Assembly (NCBI GenBank): GCA_937872475.1
Contig: CALMSY010000015.1
Location: 1 to 64,000, forward strand
DNA length: 64,000 bases
Source of the DNA: 67-14 sp020438345
GTDB lineage: Bacteria; Actinomycetota; Thermoleophilia; Solirubrobacterales; 70-9
Direction of reading: 5' to 3'
Position 1 is the first letter of the stretch. Each line of letters begins with the position of its first letter. Shown here one piece after another: positions 47,526 through 56,085 of the stretch. Below the pieces are notes generated by a model. The model had not been told where the DNA came from. It worked only from the letters and a program-made list of their open reading frames with translations, and searched no databases. Both the position numbers and the translations under genes were made by a program.

Positions 47526-49001
47526 TTAATTTTTGCGCAACTGGCCGGTCAGAAGGGCTGCGACCGCAAAAAGCGCGAAACAAAGTGCTCCCAGGGACCA
47601 GCCCCCGAAGACGTCACTCATGTAGTGAACCTGAAGGTAGACACGGCTCAGGCCAACCAGAACCGTGAGCAGGACTCCAGCCCCAACCAGCACTGCTTTG
47701 CGCGCCATGTCGGGCCTGAGACGAACCGCGATGGTCACCGCCAGCCAGACGTAGAAGACCGAATGGGCGGCGTGACCCGAGGGGTAGGAGTTGCCCGGAA
47801 CGTCGATCAGAGCCTGCTCCGGGCGGGGCCTGCCGACCGCCTCCTTGATCACATCGACCCCGATGAAGATCGAAATCGAAGAGAGCGCCAGCACCGCGAA
47901 CTCCGCCCAGCGGCCGTTCAGCGCGAGAACGGAGGCCGTAACCACGATCAATGGCAGAAGCACCACCGTTGAACCGAGATAGGTGAAGACTTTCGTGAAG
48001 CTGGTCAACCAGTCGCTTTGAATGAATCCAGCGACGTCGAAAGCCCTCAGATCGCCAGGGGTGGGTCCGCCGTCCCCGGAAATGATCGCGGCGTAGGCGA
48101 TAAGAACGAAAGACGACACCGCGATGATTGCGAAGAGAGTTGTGACTTCCAGGCCGAAGGTGCCGCCGGGTGTGAACCGGTCCTGAAGCCAGCGGAGTTC
48201 GGTTTCGTAGCGCCGGCCAAGACGAACGATCCACGCCGTGAACCAGTGGCTGTCCATCCACCTGACGGTGCTTGCCCTGTTCTCCGGCTCACGCAGGTAC
48301 TTCCAGGCAAAGTAGGACACCAGTGAAACTCCGAGCATCGTGCCGATGACCAGCGCGGCCAGTCCCACGTATTCAGCCGCAGCCTCGATACTGCGGGCGA
48401 AGAAATACCCGGCAAGAATGTGAAGGGTGATCTGAAGGCCGGCCCCGAGGATGCTGTACGGGGCAAAGGCCCGGTATTTCATCCCGGAACTGCCAGCCAC
48501 AAACGGGGCGAGGGCTCTCACCAGGCCAATGAACCGGCCGATCAGAACTGTCTTGCCTCCGTGCTTGTCGAAATACTCCTCGACCTGTTCGTATCGCTCG
48601 CGGGAGATGCCGACACGGCTGCCGTGCCTGAGGATGAAACCGCGACCCAGCCGGTGACCGAGATAGAAACTGGTCGAATCACCAAGGAAGGCCATGACCC
48701 AGGCGATGCCGATCAGCAGGAAGACGTTGATCACGCCCTGTCCGGCCACCGCGCCACCAATCAGCATCGCGGTTTCGCCGGGAACCAGCAGACCGACGAA
48801 TGCGCCGGTCTCCAGGAAAGCGAGCAGGCCGACCACCAGGTAAGTCCAGGCTCCGAGGAAGTTCGCGAACTCGTCCAGGAGGTGCTGCAGATCGAACTCG
48901 GGGAAGAACTTCCGGTAGAGGATGAAGATGACCAGCGCTCCGGCCCCCACTCCCAGCAACGCGAGGCGCTTGCCGTTCTTTGTCTCAGGCACCTTGATCA
49001 T
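47526..49001 (-). CDS. DedA-PAP2 fusion: membrane lipid transporter-like domain plus phosphatase
   Basis: The 491-residue polytopic protein joins an N-terminal DedA/SNARE-associated domain (about 30-230: ETGAFVGLLVPGETAMLIGG, FLGDSTSFYLGHRLG, FIGLVRALAPFVAG) to a C-terminal PAP2 phosphatase. The PAP2 motifs are complete: KEAVGRPRP, YPSGH and SRVYLQVHYMSD. DedA proteins move polyprenyl or phospholipid carriers, and PAP2 enzymes dephosphorylate undecaprenyl pyrophosphate or phosphatidate, so the fusion suggests lipid-carrier recycling. The ATG at 49001 has GAGGA eight bases upstream and lies ten bases after the ispE stop. Confidence 0.92.
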   Translation of the reverse strand: MIKVPETKNGKRLALLGVGAGALVIFILYRKFFPEFDLQHLLDEFANFLGAWTYLVVGLLAFLETGAFVGLLVPGETAMLIGGAVAGQGVINVFLLIGIAWVMAFLGDSTSFYLGHRLGRGFILRHGSRVGISRERYEQVEEYFDKHGGKTVLIGRFIGLVRALAPFVAGSSGMKYRAFAPYSILGAGLQITLHILAGYFFARSIEAAAEYVGLAALVIGTMLGVSLVSYFAWKYLREPENRASTVRWMDSHWFTAWIVRLGRRYETELRWLQDRFTPGGTFGLEVTTLFAIIAVSSFVLIAYAAIISGDGGPTPGDLRAFDVAGFIQSDWLTSFTKVFTYLGSTVVLLPLIVVTASVLALNGRWAEFAVLALSSISIFIGVDVIKEAVGRPRPEQALIDVPGNSYPSGHAAHSVFYVWLAVTIAVRLRPDMARKAVLVGAGVLLTVLVGLSRVYLQVHYMSDVFGGWSLGALCFALFAVAALLTGQLRKN

Positions 49002-49011
49002 TGGTGGATCC

Positions 49012-49881
49012 TCAGCTGACGCCGCCCTGACAGACGATCGCCGGGGCGCCAATTTCCTCCCCGGCGGCTTCGGCAGAATGCCGGTCCGGGAAAATACCGA
49101 AGGCGGTGGGCCCGGTGCCGGTCATGCCGGTGAACCCGGCCCCGGCCGAAGCTAGCCGTTCCTTTGCGAGGCCGATTTCCGGCATCAGTGAAATCGCCGC
49201 GGGTTCAAGGTCATTGACCAGAAGCGCCGGGTAGGCGAGCGGCGAGACTCCGTTGGTGGCCACCGCCCAAAGTCTTCCCGAGATCCCGTCGATCTCTTCC
49301 TGGCTTCTCCCCAGCTTCAGCCGGTCGGCTTCATCGAACACGGCCCGGGTCGAGAGGCCAGTCGTGAAAGGCATGAGGACTATCCAGTGTTCGGCGGGCA
49401 GAGGCAGAGTGGTCAGTTTTTGACCGACCCCTTCAACCAGGAGTGGCTTCGGGTTGAGTTGGGAAGGAACATCGGCCCCGAGCAGCAGCGCCAGTCCGGC
49501 CAGGTCCGTCACTTCGCCGGCCCCGAGTCTGAGGATCGCCGCCGCATCGGCACTGCCACCACCGAGACCGGCCTGGACCGGGATCCGTTTTTCGATTTCG
49601 ACTTTCAGCAAGGGAAGCGAAAAGCCTTCGGAGCGCATCATCCGAAGTGCCTGGCTGACCAGGTTCTCTCCATCCACAGCGGGGCAGATCACCTGGTCGA
49701 CCAATGCCCGGGGGCCCCCTTCGGAAACCGTGATCCGGTCGGCCAGGGTCAGCGGCTCGAAAATCGACGTCAGTTCATGAAGCCCATCTTTACGGCGCGG
49801 ACCCAGGTAAAGGCAAAGGTTGAGTTTGGCCGGAGCCTCCAGCTTCAGCGGCAGCTTCAGTTCTGATTCGGTTTCAGCCAT
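49012..49881 (-). CDS. ispE: IspE, 4-diphosphocytidyl-2-C-methyl-D-erythritol kinase
   Basis: Phosphorylates CDP-methylerythritol in the MEP pathway to isoprenoids. It is a GHMP kinase with the first motif APAKLNLCLYLG and the ATP loop VQAGLGGGSADAAAIL, plus GTGPTAFGIF near the C-terminus. At 289 residues the length is normal. ATG at 49881 overlaps the rsmA stop by eight bases; a TTG 15 bases upstream is possible. Confidence 0.95.
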   Translation of the reverse strand: MAETESELKLPLKLEAPAKLNLCLYLGPRRKDGLHELTSIFEPLTLADRITVSEGGPRALVDQVICPAVDGENLVSQALRMMRSEGFSLPLLKVEIEKRIPVQAGLGGGSADAAAILRLGAGEVTDLAGLALLLGADVPSQLNPKPLLVEGVGQKLTTLPLPAEHWIVLMPFTTGLSTRAVFDEADRLKLGRSQEEIDGISGRLWAVATNGVSPLAYPALLVNDLEPAAISLMPEIGLAKERLASAGAGFTGMTGTGPTAFGIFPDRHSAEAAGEEIGAPAIVCQGGVS

Positions 49882-50644
49882 CGGGAGAAAGCTCAATCAT
49901 CCCGGAAAGCCTGTCGAACTGGTCGGGCGAAAGCGCCTCTGCTCTCACCTGCTGGTCTATCCCCGCTTGCTCCAGTGCTTCCCGCACCGCTTTGAACGTG
50001 CCCGGAATCGCCAGGTCAACCGAACGGGCCATCGCCTTGCGGCGGTGGGCGAATCCGGCCCGGACCAGCCGTCGTGTCGCCAGGTCAGGACCGGGGCCGG
50101 TGCGACGGATCTCGATAATGGCCGAATCCACTCGCGGTTGCGGTTTGAACACCGTGCGGCTTACCTTTCGGACCTGCCGGACCTCCCCGGTCAGCTGGAT
50201 CAGAACCGAGGGAGCCCCGTAAGTTCTGGAGCCCGGCCCGGCCCGCAGGCGGTCCCCGATCTCCTTTTGAACCATGACTGTCCAATGCCTGATCCCGGGC
50301 AGTTCAAAAGCCGTCTCCATGATCACCGGGGTCGCCACCGAATAGGGCAGGTTCGCGACCATCGCAGTCGGGGCCGGTTCGAGACCGGCGAAGTCGAATT
50401 TCACCGCATCAGCCCAGATCAGATTCACGTTCGGCCGGGCCATCACCCCGGAAAGCCCGGGTTCGAGGTCACGATCGAGTTCGATCACATGAACCTGGGC
50501 GGCAACGTCGGCGAGTCGCTCGGTCAACACTCCTTCACCCGCCCCGACCTCCAGAACCACATCGTCGGCTGCAACCCCGGAGTCCCTGACAATGGCCTCC
50601 AGCAGGTTGGGGTCGGCCAGGAAATTCTGGCCGAGTTTCACCAT
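49874..50644 (-). CDS. rsmA: RsmA/KsgA 16S rRNA dimethyladenosine transferase
   Basis: Dimethylates the two adjacent adenines in helix 45 of 16S rRNA during small-subunit maturation. Motifs: LGQNFLADPNLL, SAM site EVGAGEGVLTERL, catalytic NLPYSVATP, and KPQPRVDSA. At 256 residues the length is typical. It overlaps tatD upstream and ispE downstream, a standard arrangement in actinobacteria. Confidence 0.96.
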   Translation of the reverse strand: MVKLGQNFLADPNLLEAIVRDSGVAADDVVLEVGAGEGVLTERLADVAAQVHVIELDRDLEPGLSGVMARPNVNLIWADAVKFDFAGLEPAPTAMVANLPYSVATPVIMETAFELPGIRHWTVMVQKEIGDRLRAGPGSRTYGAPSVLIQLTGEVRQVRKVSRTVFKPQPRVDSAIIEIRRTGPGPDLATRRLVRAGFAHRRKAMARSVDLAIPGTFKAVREALEQAGIDQQVRAEALSPDQFDRLSGMIELSPDG

Positions 50645-51402
50645 CCGAAAAGCTGGCCCGCGTTTTCGGTGACCTGAGCTTCGAGTTCGGTGTAGGACAC
50701 CCCCCGGACTTCCGCCACCTGCTCGGCGGTTTCGACGACATAAGCGGGCTGGTTTCGATCACGCCGCCGCGACTGGGGAGTGAGATAGGGCGCATCGGTC
50801 TCGACCAGGATCCGCTGATCCGGGACTCTTGCGGCCGCTTCCCGCAGGTCCGCATTTGCCGGGTACGTGACATTGCCCGCGAAGGAGCAGTACCAGTCAC
50901 GTTCAGCCGCCCGTTCAACCCACTCCGGGGCGGAGAAGCAATGGAGGATCACGGTCAGATCGGGAAACTCCTCGAGGGTCGCGAAAACCTCGGAAACAGC
51001 CTCCTCGCTGCCCTGCCGGTCACGAACGTGAATGACCAGAGGCAGCTCGAGACGGGCGGCGATATCCGCCTGGGCGATGAAAGCCCGACGCTGCGAGTCC
51101 GGATCTGCCGTATCCCGGAAGAAATCGAGTCCGGTCTCGCCGATCGCCACGACCTTCGGGGCCGAAGCGAGCTCCTCGATGTCAGCTGCCGCCGCCTGAT
51201 CGAATCCGTCGGCATCGTTCGGGTGGCGACCGATCGCCGCGTACAGCCCTTCAAAGTCGTTGCAGATCTGAATCTGCTCGCGGTTCGTTGCTTCGTCCAG
51301 CCCGACCGTGAGGATCTTCTCCACTCCGGCCTCGCGGGCGGCCCCGATCACCGTTTCCGGTGAGTCGGGACAGCGCGAGACATGGGCATGCGAGTCGATC
51401 AA
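50638..51402 (-). CDS. tatD: TatD-family metal-dependent DNase/hydrolase
   Basis: A TIM-barrel metal hydrolase (3'-5' DNase or related) of 254 residues. The first metal pair is in DSHAHV, followed by GETGLDF, VIHVRD, LHCFSAP and a C-terminal ETDAPYLTPQ. Start is TTG at 51402, ten bases after the stop of the preceding gene. It precedes rsmA as in many genomes. Confidence 0.94.
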   Translation of the reverse strand: MIDSHAHVSRCPDSPETVIGAAREAGVEKILTVGLDEATNREQIQICNDFEGLYAAIGRHPNDADGFDQAAAADIEELASAPKVVAIGETGLDFFRDTADPDSQRRAFIAQADIAARLELPLVIHVRDRQGSEEAVSEVFATLEEFPDLTVILHCFSAPEWVERAAERDWYCSFAGNVTYPANADLREAAARVPDQRILVETDAPYLTPQSRRRDRNQPAYVVETAEQVAEVRGVSYTELEAQVTENAGQLFGW

Positions 51403-51411
51403 GCGATCTGC

Positions 51412-51849
51412 CTAGCGGCGGAAGAGGAAGGACTTCGTCTGTTTGCGGACCGTACCGTTGGAGACGTTGGTCGCCGTGACCTCAACCTTGAGCCGGGAAA
51501 AGCGGAAATGATTCTTCAGCAGGGTCACTCCGTAGTTGGTGAGGATCATCCCGGTGATCCAGCCGCTACCCGCCGAGAGGCTGCGGCCACCCTTGACCGA
51601 AGAGGTACCGACCGGCGTGATCAGGGTCACCTTGACTTTGGCGTCGCAGTCCTTCGAGCAGCTGACAATGACTTTCAGTTTCTTGGCCACCTGCACCCTG
51701 GTACCGGCGAATGGAGCAACCTTGATCTTCAATGGGGCCGCGGAAACTGTGGCTCCACCGGCCGTCGCTGCCGGAGCCGTGAAGGCAGCGCCCAGCGCAA
51801 CAATTGCAGCCACAACAAACCCTGCGAAAAATTTCCTGGTGATGTTCAT
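51412..51849 (-). CDS. Small secreted protein of unknown function
   Basis: A 145-residue protein with a clear signal peptide (residues 5-31, ending ATAGG) and a single beta-rich domain. A C-x3-C pair (CSKDC, near residues 65-69) probably forms a disulfide. The domain resembles in style the basic C-terminal domains of the S15-like hydrolases. It is inserted between metG and tatD, nine bases from each, so it is expressed with them. No function can be assigned. Confidence 0.78.
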   Translation of the reverse strand: MNITRKFFAGFVVAAIVALGAAFTAPAATAGGATVSAAPLKIKVAPFAGTRVQVAKKLKVIVSCSKDCDAKVKVTLITPVGTSSVKGGRSLSAGSGWITGMILTNYGVTLLKNHFRFSRLKVEVTATNVSNGTVRKQTKSFLFRR

Positions 51850-51858
51850 GTTCCGATC

Positions 51859-53352
51859 CTAGAGCTTGGGGAAGAGAGGATTGATCTTCTTTGTCGCGGC
51901 ACCCCCGGGACGGCTCCCGAAATCAGCGAGCACCAGGTCCCCTTCACCCAGCGCATCAAGGAGAGTCCCTGTTGAAGCGGGCAGAAACGGGTGAAGCAAC
52001 AGGGTGAGAACCCGCAGGCCCTCGATCAGGTTGTAGAGCACCTGGTCCAGCCTGGCAGCGTCGCCTTCGTCCCTGGCCAGAACCCAGGGCTGGGTTTCCT
52101 CGACATAGCGGTTGAGTCGCCTGACAAGAACCCAGATCTCCTCCAGTGCCTGGCTGAGCTGGGCGGCATCGAGCAGCGCTCCAACCCGGTCAGGAATGCC
52201 GTTGAAATCACTGGTCAGCAGCGGGTCGGGATCAGCTTCGGGCTGAATGCCATCCCGGTATCGATCGACCATCGACAGACTGCGGGAAGCGAGGTTGCCG
52301 AAATCGTTCGCCAGTTCCGACTCGTAGCGGGTCTCGAAACCCTCGGTCGAAATCGAACCATCCTGACCGAATGAGACCTCCCGGAAGCAGTAGAAGCGCA
52401 ACGCATCGGCGCCGAACTTCTCGATCACCTCGAAGGGATCGAGCACATTGCCGAGTGATTTGGACATCTTCTTGTCACCCATCAGCAGGAACCCGTGAAT
52501 GAAGATGCGTTGAGGCACCTCGATCCCGGCGGCGAGCAGGAAGGCAGGCCAGTAGACGGTGTGGAACTTGAGAATGTCCTTGGCGATCACATGCCAGGAG
52601 GCTGGCCAGTAGCGATCGGTCAGGTCTTCGCCTTCGCGGGCATAGCCGAGCGCCGTGTAGTAGTTGAGCAGGGCATCGAACCAGACATACATGACCTGGT
52701 CCGGGTCCCATGTCAGCGGCACGCCCCAGGAGAGTTGAGAGCGGGAAAGCGAAACGTCCTTGAGACCCTGGCGGATGAAGGCGAGCGCTTCGTTGCGCCG
52801 GAAGTCGGGCTGAATCATTCCCGGGTTCTCTTCATACATCCGTTCGAGTTCTTCCTGGAAGGCCGACAGCTTGAAGAACCAGTTGTTCTCCTGCTCACGG
52901 TCGAGCGGGATCTCATGGATCAGGCAGGTGTCATCGGGCCCGATCTCGTTTTCGTTCTTGAAATCGGCACAGCGCGGGCAATACCAGCCCTCGTAGGTGC
53001 CTTCGTACACGTAGCCGTTCTCCTTGACCTGGTCCACTACCGACTGGACCCTTTCGATATGTCCGGAATCGGTCGTGCGAATGAAGAAGTCATTAGTGGC
53101 ATCGACCCTGGCGACCATGTCCCGGAAGCTCTCGGCGCTCCGGTCAACCAGCTCCTGGGGCGTCACCCCCTGCTTCTCGGCGGCCTGGGCGATCGGCTCG
53201 CCATGCTCATCGGTCCCGGTGAGGAAAAAGACATCCTCCCCGCGCTGGCGCATGTGACGGGCCAGGATGTCGGCAGCCATGGTCGAGTAGGCATGGCCAA
53301 GATGGGGCGCGCCATTGCCGTAGTAGATCGGTGTGGTGACGTAGAAACTCAA
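51859..53352 (-). CDS. metG: Methionyl-tRNA synthetase
   Basis: Charges tRNA-Met. The TTG start at 53352 puts SFYVTTPIYYGNGAPHLGH at the usual N-terminus, and the frame upstream overlaps the neighbouring gene. Class I motifs HLGH near residue 17 and KMSKS near 297 are present, with a two-cysteine knuckle (CPRC) near residue 126. At 497 residues it is the short form without the C-terminal tRNA-binding domain. Confidence 0.95.
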   Translation of the reverse strand: MSFYVTTPIYYGNGAPHLGHAYSTMAADILARHMRQRGEDVFFLTGTDEHGEPIAQAAEKQGVTPQELVDRSAESFRDMVARVDATNDFFIRTTDSGHIERVQSVVDQVKENGYVYEGTYEGWYCPRCADFKNENEIGPDDTCLIHEIPLDREQENNWFFKLSAFQEELERMYEENPGMIQPDFRRNEALAFIRQGLKDVSLSRSQLSWGVPLTWDPDQVMYVWFDALLNYYTALGYAREGEDLTDRYWPASWHVIAKDILKFHTVYWPAFLLAAGIEVPQRIFIHGFLLMGDKKMSKSLGNVLDPFEVIEKFGADALRFYCFREVSFGQDGSISTEGFETRYESELANDFGNLASRSLSMVDRYRDGIQPEADPDPLLTSDFNGIPDRVGALLDAAQLSQALEEIWVLVRRLNRYVEETQPWVLARDEGDAARLDQVLYNLIEGLRVLTLLLHPFLPASTGTLLDALGEGDLVLADFGSRPGGAATKKINPLFPKL

Positions 53353-53374
53353 GGTCCGTCCAGCATAGGGCCGC

Positions 53375-54283
53375 TCAGACCAGAGCAGCTTCGACCGCAG
53401 CGGCAAACAGCTCCCCGCCGGGAATCTCCAGGTCTTTCGCGAGTTTCAGATAGAAGCTCGGCTCGGTCACTTCGACCTCCATCAGGACAGCTTCCCCCTC
53501 CGGGGAGCAGACCATGTCGATACGTGCGTAGAGCGGCATCGCGCCGAAACGGCGGGCAAGCCAGGCAACCGTCTCCGCACCGAGTTCCATTTCCCCACCG
53601 GTTGGCTCGCAGAGGCTCATCAGGTCCTCGTCGAACATGCCGGACGCCACCTTCGTTCCTGGATGGACCGGTGCGACCCCGGATTCCGGCAGAAACGCCT
53701 TCTTCTTCAACGCATAGGCGAACCTGCCACCGAAGAAAACCATGGCCGTCTCGCCCTGATCGTCAATCCACGGAATGTACGGCTGGATCATCGCTATCTC
53801 GTCCTGCTCGCCGAGTTTGCCCAGCAGGGCAATCCCATCCTCGTGATTCGATTCGTCAAAGACTCCGGTGTCCCGGGCCCCGGCGCCAGAGACGGGCTTG
53901 ATCACCACCTTGCCTCCGAAGGGCGGGGCTGTGCCTCCGGGGGCAACCAGGGCGGTCGGTGGTACCGGCAGCCCCGCAGCGTCGAGTTCGGCCAGATAAC
54001 GCTTGTCGGTGTTCCAGCGGACCATCGCCGGCACGTTGCGAAGCTTTTCCGGGCCGACCCGGTCCGTCCAGGCCAGGAACTCCTCGAGACGGTCCGTGTA
54101 ATCCCAGGTTGACCTGATTACTGCCAGATCGAAGCTTTGCCAGTCGGCACCAGGGTCATCCCAGGCCACGAACCGGACGTCGATTCCCCGGGTGGACAGG
54201 ACCTCCGCTGATTGAAGATCGTCCTCCCATTGCGCCATCCGCGGTTCGCAGGTGACGTAGGCGACCCGTGGGCCGGAGCTCAT
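53375..54283 (-). CDS. ATP-grasp-domain protein
   Basis: A 302-residue protein with an ATP-grasp fold. A lysine-containing nucleotide loop (GGKVVIKPVSGAGARDTGVF) is near residues 124-143, and metal-binding residues lie in YARIDMV and VLMEVEVTEPSFY near the C-terminus. Related enzymes ligate carboxylates to amines (RimK or glutathione-synthetase type) using ATP. The substrate is unknown; the N-terminus has the conserved RSTWDYTDRLEEFLAW found in this subgroup. Its ATG overlaps the rsmI stop (ATGA). Confidence 0.85.
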   Translation of the reverse strand: MSSGPRVAYVTCEPRMAQWEDDLQSAEVLSTRGIDVRFVAWDDPGADWQSFDLAVIRSTWDYTDRLEEFLAWTDRVGPEKLRNVPAMVRWNTDKRYLAELDAAGLPVPPTALVAPGGTAPPFGGKVVIKPVSGAGARDTGVFDESNHEDGIALLGKLGEQDEIAMIQPYIPWIDDQGETAMVFFGGRFAYALKKKAFLPESGVAPVHPGTKVASGMFDEDLMSLCEPTGGEMELGAETVAWLARRFGAMPLYARIDMVCSPEGEAVLMEVEVTEPSFYLKLAKDLEIPGGELFAAAVEAALV

Positions 54284-55107
54284 CGCCTGGGTTCCCGGCC
54301 AGTCAGTGCCTTGTAGAGATCATTTGCCCTGGTTCCGGTCAGCGAGGCGACAACCGTCGCTGCTGCCCGGGGGCGGGCACCGGACTTGACGAGCTGCTTC
54401 AGAGCTTCAACCGCGAAGGCAATGTCCTGCCCGTGGCCGACAGCCTCTGCCGGGGCTATGACCAGAACGATCTCCCCTTTCACTTCCCCCTTGAATTTCA
54501 TCGCGAGTTCACCCAGGGTTCCCCGGCTGATCTCCTCATGCATCTTGGTCATTTCCCGGCAAACTGCCGCCTGGCGATCCGGGGCGAGTTGCGCGAGTGC
54601 GGCCAGGGAATTGGAGATGCGCCGGGGCGATTCGAAAGCGACCACGGTCTCGGCCGAGTTCAGCACCCGCTCCATTTCTGCCGAGCGTTTCGGCAGGAAA
54701 CCTTCGAAACGCCAACGGTCGGTCGGCAGCCCGGAAGCGACCAGAGCGACCGGTATCGCAGAGGGCCCAGGCAGCACCTCGACTTCGATTTCCCGGTCGA
54801 TGCATGCGCGGATGAGCCGATAGCCGGGATCCGAGACAGCCGGCATACCCGCATCGGACACAAGCGCGATCTTGTCGCCTCGCTCCATTCGCTTGACCAG
54901 CTCGACTGCCCGTGATGCCTCATTGCCTTCATGGTTGGATACGAGCCGTGGTTTCGGCCGGATCTCCAGCCTTTCCAGCAGGCGGCCGGTCCGTCGCGTG
55001 TCCTCGCAGGCGATGAAGTCGGCCGAGACGAGCGCTTCGCGAACCCGATCGCTGACGTCATCCATGTTGCCAATCGGGGTGGGGCAGACGGTCAGGCGGC
55101 CGGGCAT
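54280..55107 (-). CDS. rsmI: RsmI 16S rRNA 2'-O-ribose methyltransferase
   Basis: Methylates the 2'-OH of C1402 in 16S rRNA with SAM. It is a tetrapyrrole-methylase fold enzyme with TVCPTPIGNMDDVSDR, EDTRRTGRLL, ALVSDAGMPAVSDPG and EVLPGPSA. At 275 residues it is normal. Its ATG overlaps the ROK kinase stop (TGATG). With rsmA it places two 16S methyltransferases in one transcript. Confidence 0.96.
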   Translation of the reverse strand: MPGRLTVCPTPIGNMDDVSDRVREALVSADFIACEDTRRTGRLLERLEIRPKPRLVSNHEGNEASRAVELVKRMERGDKIALVSDAGMPAVSDPGYRLIRACIDREIEVEVLPGPSAIPVALVASGLPTDRWRFEGFLPKRSAEMERVLNSAETVVAFESPRRISNSLAALAQLAPDRQAAVCREMTKMHEEISRGTLGELAMKFKGEVKGEIVLVIAPAEAVGHGQDIAFAVEALKQLVKSGARPRAAATVVASLTGTRANDLYKALTGREPRR

Positions 55108-56063
55108 CAGGCAGCCTCTGCTTCCATCCGGCCGTAGGCGGCGGCCCCGATCATGCCGGCGGCCGGGCCCAGGCTGGCCGCCACAACCGGGGTTGTATTC
55201 ATCGGATTCAGGGCGTATCTCTCGATTTCCTCCTGGGCCGGGGCGATCAGCAGGTCACCGAATGCGATCGCTCCACCTCCGAGAAGGATCATCTCGGGCT
55301 GAAAGATGTTCGCCATCGAGACGAGTGCCTGACCGAGGTAATGGCCGGCCTTGCCGACCGCGGCGATCGCTGCTTCGTCACCTTGTCTGGCTGCTTCGTT
55401 CACGGCTTTCGCGTCAATCTCCCTGCCTTCGGCCAGCATCCGGCCGAGCAGCGAACCGGGATTGGCTTGCGCCTCGTCGCGGCCATGGCGGCCGATGGCA
55501 GTACCGGACGCCATCGTTTCAACACAACCCCGGTTGGGGCAGTTCTTCTGGCATGGATACCCGTCTATGTCCACCACGACATGGCCGAGTTCGGCCCCGG
55601 CTCCGGTTGAACCGCGAAAGATCTCGCCGTTCAGCCAGACTCCCCCTCCGATTCCGGTACCAATGGTCAGGAGCAGAGCGGTCCGGGCCCCACGGGCGGC
55701 GCCGTAGAGCGCTTCGGCAAGCATCGCCAGATTGCCGTCATTCTCGATTGCCACCGGCAGTCCGACCAGCTCGGTCAGCCGGTCCCGGATCGGTACGTCT
55801 TCAAGATCAAGATTCACCGTGCTGATCACTCGCCCGCTCTCGTGATCGAGGGTTGCCGGAATCCCGACCCCGACAGCTGAAGCCTCCGGGCAGGCCTCGC
55901 GGGCCTTGCCGATCTGCTGCGAAAGCAGGGTCACGACATCTTCCTGCGAATAACCTTTGGAAGGTACTTCTTCATTCCACAGGGTTCCCGGGCGCCCGTC
56001 AACGACACCGACGGCAAGCTTTGTCCCGCCCAGGTCAGCCCCGATCGTCTGCAAGTGTTCCAT
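55107..56063 (-). CDS. ROK-family sugar kinase (glucokinase type)
   Basis: A 318-residue kinase of the ROK group that most likely phosphorylates glucose or a related hexose. The ATP loop is GADLGGTKLAVG, the catalytic Asp lies in IENDGNLAMLAEA, and the zinc motif is GHVVVDIDGYPCQKNCPNRG, ending GCVE. Start is ATG at 56063, 22 bases from the divergent LCP gene, so the two promoters overlap. Other ROK substrates (N-acetylglucosamine, fructose) are possible. Confidence 0.9.
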   Translation of the reverse strand: MEHLQTIGADLGGTKLAVGVVDGRPGTLWNEEVPSKGYSQEDVVTLLSQQIGKAREACPEASAVGVGIPATLDHESGRVISTVNLDLEDVPIRDRLTELVGLPVAIENDGNLAMLAEALYGAARGARTALLLTIGTGIGGGVWLNGEIFRGSTGAGAELGHVVVDIDGYPCQKNCPNRGCVETMASGTAIGRHGRDEAQANPGSLLGRMLAEGREIDAKAVNEAARQGDEAAIAAVGKAGHYLGQALVSMANIFQPEMILLGGGAIAFGDLLIAPAQEEIERYALNPMNTTPVVAASLGPAAGMIGAAAYGRMEAEAA

Positions 56064-56085
56064 CAGTAACCATTCTTAGCTCTTC

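Noticed and set aside
52495..53901. A 468-codon plus-strand frame
   Set aside because: It is antisense to metG and the ATP-grasp gene, and its C-terminal third is Arg/Ser/Pro-rich shadow sequence.
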